NCBI GenBank assembly: GCA_964559535.1
Contig: CAZLIC010000054.1
Span: 1-29,308 of the forward strand
Length of the DNA stretch: 29,308 bases
Reading direction: 5' to 3'
Source of the DNA: CAZLIC01 sp964559535
GTDB taxonomy: Bacteria; Pseudomonadota; Alphaproteobacteria; Rhodobacterales; Rhodobacteraceae
The notes under the pieces are model-generated. The model was not told where the DNA came from and ran no database searches. It saw only the letters and a list, made by a program, of their open reading frames with translations. Shown in pieces: positions 24,141 to 29,308 of the stretch. Both the position numbers and the translations under genes were made by a program. Each line of letters opens with the position of its first letter. The first letter of the stretch is position 1.

Positions 24141-24844
24141 GCGGTTGGGCGAAGAAGCGGTCCTGGACGCAGGCCACCGTGGCGCAGGCGGCGGGCGGCT
24201 GGCAGGTTCTTCTGGACGGCCGCGCCGTCAAGACGCCCGCCAGGTCGCCGCTGCTGCTGCCGACGCAGGCGCTGGCGCAGGACGTGGCGGCCGAATGGCA
24301 GGCGCAGCAGGGGGAAATCGCGCCTGCCACCATGCCGTTCACGAAGATGGCGAATACCGCCATCGACGGCACCACGCCGCGGCATGCGCTGGTGGTGGAT
24401 GCGCTGGCTGAATGGGGCGGGTCGGACCTTCTGTGCTACCGCGCCGAAGCGCCCGCGGCGCTGATCTTGCGGCAGGCGGCGGGGTGGGATCCGTGGCTGG
24501 ACTGGGCCACGGAAGCACTGGGTGCCCGGCTGGTGGTCACACGGGGGATCATGCCTGTGGCGCAGCCGCCCAAGGCATTGGCCGCCCTGCGCGCGGCCGT
24601 GGCGGCGCATGACCCGTTCCGCCTGACGGCACTGCATGACCTCGTCACCATCCCCGGTTCGCTGGTGCTGGGGCTGGCCGTGGCGCAAGGCATGCTGACG
24701 GCAGATCAGGCGTTTGACCTGTCGCGCATCGACAATGACTGGCAGGCCGAGCAATGGGGCACCGACGAGGAAGCCGCCGAATCCGCCGCGCGCAAGCGGG
24801 CCGATCTCGTGGCCGCCGGGCGATTCTTCGCATTGTGTGGGTGA
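24137..24844 (+). CDS. ATP12-family F1-ATPase assembly chaperone
   Basis: ATP12 proteins bind the alpha subunit during F1 assembly in mitochondria, and homologues occur in alphaproteobacteria. The 235-residue product reads MSGWAKKRSWTQATVAQAAGGW and then LLDGRAVKTPARSPLLLPT, TMPFTKMANTAIDG and GGSDLLCYRAEAP, all family blocks. I place the start at TTG (24137), which overlaps the rluC stop (TTGA) and gives the family length. No ribosome site is visible, so re-initiation from rluC is likely. A much longer in-frame reading upstream is a shadow of rluC. Confidence 0.87.
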   Translation: MSGWAKKRSWTQATVAQAAGGWQVLLDGRAVKTPARSPLLLPTQALAQDVAAEWQAQQGEIAPATMPFTKMANTAIDGTTPRHALVVDALAEWGGSDLLCYRAEAPAALILRQAAGWDPWLDWATEALGARLVVTRGIMPVAQPPKALAALRAAVAAHDPFRLTALHDLVTIPGSLVLGLAVAQGMLTADQAFDLSRIDNDWQAEQWGTDEEAAESAARKRADLVAAGRFFALCG

Positions 24845-24849
24845 CAGGA

Positions 24850-25070
24850 TTGCCCGATTTCCGGGCAAGGCTGCTGCAACCCGCGCCACGCCCGCCCAAC
24901 CCCATGATAACCTGTGATGTTCCGGATCAGTTTGCGTTGCCCTTGACGTTTCAAACCGCTTCGGTCGAAACTGTCGGCACTGAGCGGGCCTCCCGCAGTC
25001 AGTGGACCCTGCACAGGGCAGGGATCACAATAAGCCCTCCGAGAGATAGGGCGACCAACAAGGATGAGGA
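24850..25070 (+). promoter_or_regulatory. bzt operon leader with several hairpins
   Basis: The 230-base gap before bztA holds four structures. TTGCCCG/CGGGCAA (24850-24868) is terminator-like but has no T-run. GTTTC/GAAAC with ACCG/CGGT inside lies at 24948-24971. CACTGA/TCAGTG with GCGGG/CCCGC inside (24978-25004) is the strongest. A small GCCCT/AGGGC stem comes near the ribosome site. A TTGACG at 24943 has no good -10. The leader is probably transcribed and structured; nitrogen control is possible but not shown. Confidence 0.45.
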
Positions 25071-25074
25071 TCAC

Positions 25075-26094
25075 ATGAAGACATCGGTATTCCTGGCGAC
25101 GTTGGCTACGGCAGGTGTTCTGGCTGGTGCCGCCTCGGCACAGGCAACACTTGAAGCCGTGAAGGCGCGCGGTGAGCTGATCTGCGGCTCGAACACCGGC
25201 CTGACGGGGTTCGGTGCGCCGGATGCGAACGGCAACTGGACCGGTTTTGACGTCGACCTGTGCCGCGCCATCGCCGCTGCGGTCTTCGGCGATGCCACCA
25301 AGGTGAAGTTCGTGCCGACCACGGGCGAAACGCGCTTCACCGCGCTGCAGTCGGGCGAAGTGGACCTGCTGGTGCGCAACTCGACGTGGACCTTCTCGCG
25401 CGACAGCGAACTGGCGCTCGATTTCGTGGCCGTGAACTACTACGATGGCCAGGGCTTCATGGTGAAGAAGGACCTGGGCGTTTCCTCGGCCAAGGAACTG
25501 GACGGCGCAACGATCTGCATCCAGACCGGCACCACGACCGAACTGAACCTGGCTGACTTCTTCAAGCAGAACAACATCTCGTACCAGCCGGTGAACGTGG
25601 CCGACGACGCCGAGGCGCAGCGCCAGTACACTGCCGGCGCCTGCGACGCCTTCACCACCGACGCCTCCGGCCTTGCCGCCACCCGCGCGACCCTGCCGGA
25701 TGCGGACAACCACGTGATCCTGCCCGAGATCATCTCGAAGGAACCGCTGGGGCCGGTCGTCCGCCATGGCGACAACAACTGGGGCGACGTGGTCCGCTGG
25801 ACCTACTACGCGCTGCTGATCGCCGAGGAGAAGGGCATCACCAAGGCCAACGTCGCCGAGGTTGCAGGCTCGACCACCGATGAGGAAATCAAGCGCCTGC
25901 TGGGCGTTTCGGGCGACATGGGCACGAAGATCGGCCTGTCGAACGACTCGTTCAAGAACGCGATCATGGCCGGCGGCAACTATGGCGAGATCTTCGCCGC
26001 CAACATCGGCGAAGGCACCACGATCAACCTGGCGCGCGGCCTGAACGCGCTGTGGACCCAGGGCGGCCTGCAGTACGCACCGCCCTTCCGCTGA
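25075..26094 (+). CDS. bztA: Glutamate/glutamine/aspartate/asparagine ABC transporter, periplasmic binding protein
   Basis: This is the substrate-capturing component of a polar amino-acid transporter (BztA of Rhodobacter, AapJ of Rhizobium). The 339-residue protein has a signal peptide, MKTSVFLATLATAGVLAGAA, with likely cleavage after ASA at about residue 22. The binding-protein signature GFDVDLCRAIAAAVFGD and VDLLVRNSTWTFSRD follows. The ATG at 25075 is preceded by AGGATGAGG. It leads the operon and is separated from the permeases by a strong hairpin. Confidence 0.93.
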   Translation: MKTSVFLATLATAGVLAGAASAQATLEAVKARGELICGSNTGLTGFGAPDANGNWTGFDVDLCRAIAAAVFGDATKVKFVPTTGETRFTALQSGEVDLLVRNSTWTFSRDSELALDFVAVNYYDGQGFMVKKDLGVSSAKELDGATICIQTGTTTELNLADFFKQNNISYQPVNVADDAEAQRQYTAGACDAFTTDASGLAATRATLPDADNHVILPEIISKEPLGPVVRHGDNNWGDVVRWTYYALLIAEEKGITKANVAEVAGSTTDEEIKRLLGVSGDMGTKIGLSNDSFKNAIMAGGNYGEIFAANIGEGTTINLARGLNALWTQGGLQYAPPFR

Positions 26095-26105
26095 GGCTGG
26101 ACAGC

Positions 26106-26133
26106 TCCGGGGGCACCATTTGGTGCCCCCGGA
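26106..26133 (+). promoter_or_regulatory. 12-bp hairpin between bztA and bztB
   Basis: TCCGGGGGCACC (26106-26117) and GGTGCCCCCGGA (26122-26133) pair perfectly around loop ATTT. No T-run follows (CGATTCATAG). Such a structure typically protects the upstream message from 3' exonucleases or partially ends transcription, so the binding protein is made in excess over the permeases. Confidence 0.75.
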
Positions 26134-26221
26134 CGATTCATAGACCAGCCCGCACGGCCTGGGTTCGCGCCCAGACACCACCGAAACATCGGGGTTGCCG
26201 TCCGGGAAACAGGGGGAAGCC

Positions 26222-27499
26222 ATGACCATTGCCAGCGAGATGCCGAGGGACAGCTTTCGGCTGTCGATGCTCTTCTTCGACACGCGGTTCAGGTCCTACA
26301 CGATCCAGGCGATCGTGCTGGCGCTGTTCGTGCTGGCGATCGTCTGGCTGGGCTACAATCTAGACCGAAATCTTGACGAACGTGGCAAGGAACTGTCATT
26401 TGCCTTCCTCTGGCAGCGCGCGGGCTATGACATTCCGCAGACGCTGATCCCCTACACCAATGACAGCGTCCACTTTCGGGCAATGCTGGTCGGGCTGACC
26501 AACACGCTGGCGGTGGCCTTCCTTGGATGCATCCTTGCGACGATTCTCGGGGTGTTCGTCGGCATCCTTCGGCTGTCGAACAACTGGATCGTGTCGCGGC
26601 TGATGACGGTCTATGTCGAGGTGTTCCGCAACGTGCCGTTGCTGCTGTGGGTGCTTCTGTCCTACGTCATCCTGACCGAGACGATGCCCGCCCCCAATGC
26701 CTTCAAGGTGACCGACGACATGGTTGCCGCGGGCGAGGCGCCTGCGGCCTCGATGAAGCTTTTCGATACCGTCGCGGTCACCAACCGTGGCACCAACATT
26801 CCGGCGCCGCTTCTGGCGCGCGGCCTGGGGTCGGTGGACCTCGGGTTCATGTCGCTGAACCTGACCTTCCTTGCCATCGTGGTGGTCATTGCCGGGTCAA
26901 TCCTGGTGAACCGGCGGATGGTGGCGCAGGCCAGGGCCCTGCAGGCGGCAACGGGTGTGCGCCCGGTGATCTGGTGGAAGTCGCTGCTTGTCCTGTTCGC
27001 GCCGATTGTCGCCCTGCTGGTCGGGCTGGGCCTGCACTGGGAAGTGCCCGAGCTGAAGGGGTTCAACTTCAAGGGCGGCATCCTGGTGGCCCATGCCTTC
27101 ACCGCCTTGCTGATTGCCCTTACGCTGTACACGGCCGCCTTCATTGCCGAGATCGTGCGCGGCGGCATCCAGGCCATCAGCCGGGGCCAGACCGAGGCCG
27201 CCTTTGCGCTGGGCCTGCGCCCCAACCGCACGATGAGCCTTGTGATCCTGCCGCAGGCGCTGCGGGTCATCATCCCGCCGCTGATCAGCCAGTTCCTGAA
27301 CCTGACCAAGAACACCTCGCTGGGGGTGGCGATCAGCTATAGCGACCTGTCGGGCACGCTGGGCGGGATCACCCGCAACCAGACCGGGCGCGAGATCGAG
27401 TGTGTCTTCCTGATGATGCTCATCTACCTGTCGATCAGCCTGTCGATCTCGCTGGTGATGAACGTCTACAACCGTTCCGTTCAGCTGAAGGCGCGCTGA
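26222..27499 (+). CDS. bztB: Polar amino-acid ABC transporter permease BztB
   Basis: BztB is one of two membrane subunits. The 425-residue protein has an N-terminal helix at about 25-45, the LVGLTNTLAVAFLGCILATILGVFVGILRL entry to the permease domain, and a large insert between helices at about 155-285. The EAA loop is EIVRGGIQAISRGQTEAAFALGL, which docks to the ATPase. ATG 26222 after GGGGGAAGCC is preferred over a reading from 26195. bztC starts two bases after its stop. Confidence 0.93.
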   Translation: MTIASEMPRDSFRLSMLFFDTRFRSYTIQAIVLALFVLAIVWLGYNLDRNLDERGKELSFAFLWQRAGYDIPQTLIPYTNDSVHFRAMLVGLTNTLAVAFLGCILATILGVFVGILRLSNNWIVSRLMTVYVEVFRNVPLLLWVLLSYVILTETMPAPNAFKVTDDMVAAGEAPAASMKLFDTVAVTNRGTNIPAPLLARGLGSVDLGFMSLNLTFLAIVVVIAGSILVNRRMVAQARALQAATGVRPVIWWKSLLVLFAPIVALLVGLGLHWEVPELKGFNFKGGILVAHAFTALLIALTLYTAAFIAEIVRGGIQAISRGQTEAAFALGLRPNRTMSLVILPQALRVIIPPLISQFLNLTKNTSLGVAISYSDLSGTLGGITRNQTGREIECVFLMMLIYLSISLSISLVMNVYNRSVQLKAR

Positions 27500-27500
27500 G

Positions 27501-28943
27501 ATGGCCGAAAGTTTCACCCGCACCGAAATGCTTCCCGCCCTGCCGCCGCCCGGTGGCGAAGGCGGCGCGCTGAAGTGGCTGCACCAGAACCTGTTCTCGA
27601 CGCCGCTGAACATCATCCTTTCGCTGCTGGCGCTGTTCTTCGTCGGCTCCGTCGTGTGGGGCATGTTCCCATGGTTCTGGAATTCGGTGTGGAATGCCGG
27701 TTCGCTGGACGAATGCCGCAAGGTTGTGGTGGCGTCGGCCGGCGAAGGGGCGACGGGCGCCTGCTGGGCCTTCCTGCGGCCCTGGTGGGGCGCCTTCATC
27801 TTTGGCCACCAGTACCCGGCCGACGAACGCTGGCGCCCGGTGCTGGCCTTCGGGCTGTTGTTCGCGGCGCTGGCGCCGGTGCTGTTCGCAGGCCAGAAGC
27901 GCAACCTGACGATCATCCTTGGCGTCGTGGCGGCGTTCCTGGCGCTGACGCTGTATCTCTCGGCGGCGCCGACCGGCCTGTTCGTGCTGGCGCTTCTGCT
28001 GGTCGGCGGGCTTGCCGTGCTGGCGCAGGTTCAACCGGGCAGGCTGTTGTGGTTCACCCTGGCCTTTCCCGCCCTATGCTTCTGGCTTCTCTGGGGCGGT
28101 TCGATCTGGTCGCCCATCGTGGCCATGGCGGGGTTCGGCGTGCTCTATGCCGTCTTCCGCTTCGCCTCGCCCATTCTGGGCCTGTCGGCTGCCGCGGGGG
28201 CGGGGTTCGTTGCCGCCGTGCTGTGGTGGCTGTTTCTGGACGCCCCGCTGGCCGGTGCCCTGGGGGCAGCCATTCCTGTGGGTTTCGCGCCGGTCAACTC
28301 CGACCAGTTCGGCGGTTTCCTTCTGGCCATCGTGATCGGCGTGACCGGCATCACCTTCTCGTTGCCCATCGGCATCCTGCTGGCGCTTGGCCGTCAGTCC
28401 GACATGCCGATCGTCAAGATGCTGTGCATCGTCTTCATCGAATCGATCCGCGGCGTGCCGCTGATCACGCTGCTGTTCGTGGCGGCCTACGTGCTGGGCT
28501 TCTTCCTGCCGCCAGAGGCCGACTTCGACACGCTGCTGCGGGTGCTGATCCTGGTCACCTTCTTTGCCGCCGCCTATCTGGCCGAGGTTCTGCGCGGCAG
28601 CCTTGCCGCCCTGCCGCGCGGCCAGTACGAGGCCGCCGACGCGCTGGGCCTCGACTATTGGCGGGCGCAGCGGCTGATCATCCTGCCGCAGGCCCTGAAA
28701 ATCTCGATCCCGGCCATCGTGTCGTCCTTCATCGGCCTGTTCAAGGACACCACGCTGGTGGTCATCGTGGCGCTGTACGAGCCGCTGAAGGGCATCACCG
28801 GGCTTGTCCGCGCCGACATCAACTGGAAGGGCATCTACTGGGAGCCCTACATCTTTGTCGGAACCATCTTCTTCCTCTTCTGCTTCGGCATGTCCCGCTA
28901 TTCGAAATACCTCGAAAGCAAGCTGAAGACCGACCACCGTTAA
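27501..28943 (+). CDS. bztC: Polar amino-acid ABC transporter permease BztC
   Basis: This is the second membrane subunit, 480 residues. A long N-terminal part with about six extra hydrophobic segments (roughly 30-250) precedes the permease domain. The permease domain shows GFLLAIVIGVTGITFSLPIG, ESIRGVPLITLLFVAAYVLG and the EAA loop EVLRGSLAALPRGQYEAADA with LGLDYWRAQ. The extra helices and length match Bzt/Aap permeases rather than compact HisM-type ones. bztD begins ten bases after its stop, past AAGGAGCC. Confidence 0.93.
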   Translation: MAESFTRTEMLPALPPPGGEGGALKWLHQNLFSTPLNIILSLLALFFVGSVVWGMFPWFWNSVWNAGSLDECRKVVVASAGEGATGACWAFLRPWWGAFIFGHQYPADERWRPVLAFGLLFAALAPVLFAGQKRNLTIILGVVAAFLALTLYLSAAPTGLFVLALLLVGGLAVLAQVQPGRLLWFTLAFPALCFWLLWGGSIWSPIVAMAGFGVLYAVFRFASPILGLSAAAGAGFVAAVLWWLFLDAPLAGALGAAIPVGFAPVNSDQFGGFLLAIVIGVTGITFSLPIGILLALGRQSDMPIVKMLCIVFIESIRGVPLITLLFVAAYVLGFFLPPEADFDTLLRVLILVTFFAAAYLAEVLRGSLAALPRGQYEAADALGLDYWRAQRLIILPQALKISIPAIVSSFIGLFKDTTLVVIVALYEPLKGITGLVRADINWKGIYWEPYIFVGTIFFLFCFGMSRYSKYLESKLKTDHR

Positions 28944-28953
28944 GGAGCCGCCC

Positions 28954-29308
28954 ATGACCGAAGCCATCGAGCGCGCCGTCGATACCTCGAAGATGAAGGT
29001 GTCGACCGAGGTTGCGGTGCAGATCACCGCGATGAACAAGTGGTACGGCACGTTCCACGTGCTGCGCGACATCAACATGACGGTCCACAAGGGCGAGCGG
29101 ATCGTCATCTGCGGGCCGTCGGGCAGCGGCAAGTCCACGCTGATCCGCTGCATCAACCGGCTGGAAGAACACCAGCAGGGACGCATCGTGGTGGACGGCA
29201 CCGAACTGACCAGCGATGTGAAGAACATCGACAAGGTGCGGTCCGAGGTGGGGATGGTGTTCCAGCACTTCAACCTGTTCCCGCACCTGACCATTCTTGA
29301 AAACTGCA
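28954..29308 (+). CDS. bztD: Polar amino-acid ABC transporter ATP-binding protein BztD (5' part)
   Basis: The reading frame opens at ATG 28954, after AAGGAGCCGCCC, and runs off the window after 118 codons. The N-terminus has about 22 residues before the domain (MTEAIERAVDTSKMKVSTEV). The ATPase domain follows: the A-loop tyrosine in NKWYGTFHVLRDIN, Walker A GPSGSGKST and the Q-loop MVFQHFNLFPHLTILEN. The ABC signature and Walker B lie beyond the edge. The protein energises the BztBC permease. Confidence 0.93.
   Translation, partial: MTEAIERAVDTSKMKVSTEVAVQITAMNKWYGTFHVLRDINMTVHKGERIVICGPSGSGKSTLIRCINRLEEHQQGRIVVDGTELTSDVKNIDKVRSEVGMVFQHFNLFPHLTILENC

Overview
The window is GC-rich alphaproteobacterial chromosome, most likely from a Rhodobacteraceae (Rhodobacterales) member. 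This rests on several things: the protein sequences of the S10-spc-alpha ribosomal cluster; adk directly after secY; no rpmJ and no rpsD at their E. coli positions; a crcB-rluC-ATP12 run; a Rhodobacter-type bztABCD amino-acid ABC transporter; and intergenic palindromes of a kind I recall from that family. The assignment is inferred from protein and order resemblance, not from any database search.

Layout. (1) 1-4837: the tail of tuf, then the S10 operon rpsJ-rplC-rplD-rplW-rplB-rpsS-rplV-rpsC-rplP. (2) 4838-7144: a break in the operon with a palindromic repeat, a strong intrinsic terminator, a 2-oxoglutarate/Fe(II) oxygenase gene, a small four-helix membrane protein and a ParDE-type toxin-antitoxin pair on the opposite strand. 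(3) 7145-11349: ribosomal genes resume as rpmC-rpsQ-rplN-rplX-rplE-rpsN-rpsH-rplF-rplR-rpsE-rpmD and end at a second strong terminator. (4) 11350-12792: a second break with a VapBC-type pair on the minus strand and a GFA/CENP-V-like zinc protein, followed by a good sigma70-like promoter. (5) 12793-18023: rplO-secY-adk, then rpsM (TTG start)-rpsK-rpoA-rplQ, closed by a third terminator. (6) 18240-19518: a LuxR-type regulator and a LuxI-type acyl-homoserine-lactone synthase. (7) 19590-24844: an HtrA/Deg protease, rarA, a convergent small coiled-coil ORF, the fluoride channel crcB, a pseudouridine synthase and an ATP12-type F1-ATPase assembly chaperone. (8) 25075-29308: bztA-bztB-bztC and the 5' part of bztD, cut by the window edge.

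How it works together. The ribosomal cluster, colinear in many bacteria, appears here as at least three or four transcription units. Each of its two large breaks carries a terminator before it, a toxin-antitoxin pair on the opposite strand, one or more accessory genes on the ribosomal strand and a candidate promoter where the ribosomal genes resume. The oxygenase directly after rplP is the most interesting accessory gene, because ribosomal proteins, L16 among them, are known targets of 2OG oxygenases in other organisms. The quorum-sensing pair lies just beyond the terminator of the alpha operon, with several dyads in its leader. No stretch above 300 bases is free of genes. I saw no tRNA, rRNA, CRISPR array, insertion sequence or integrase.
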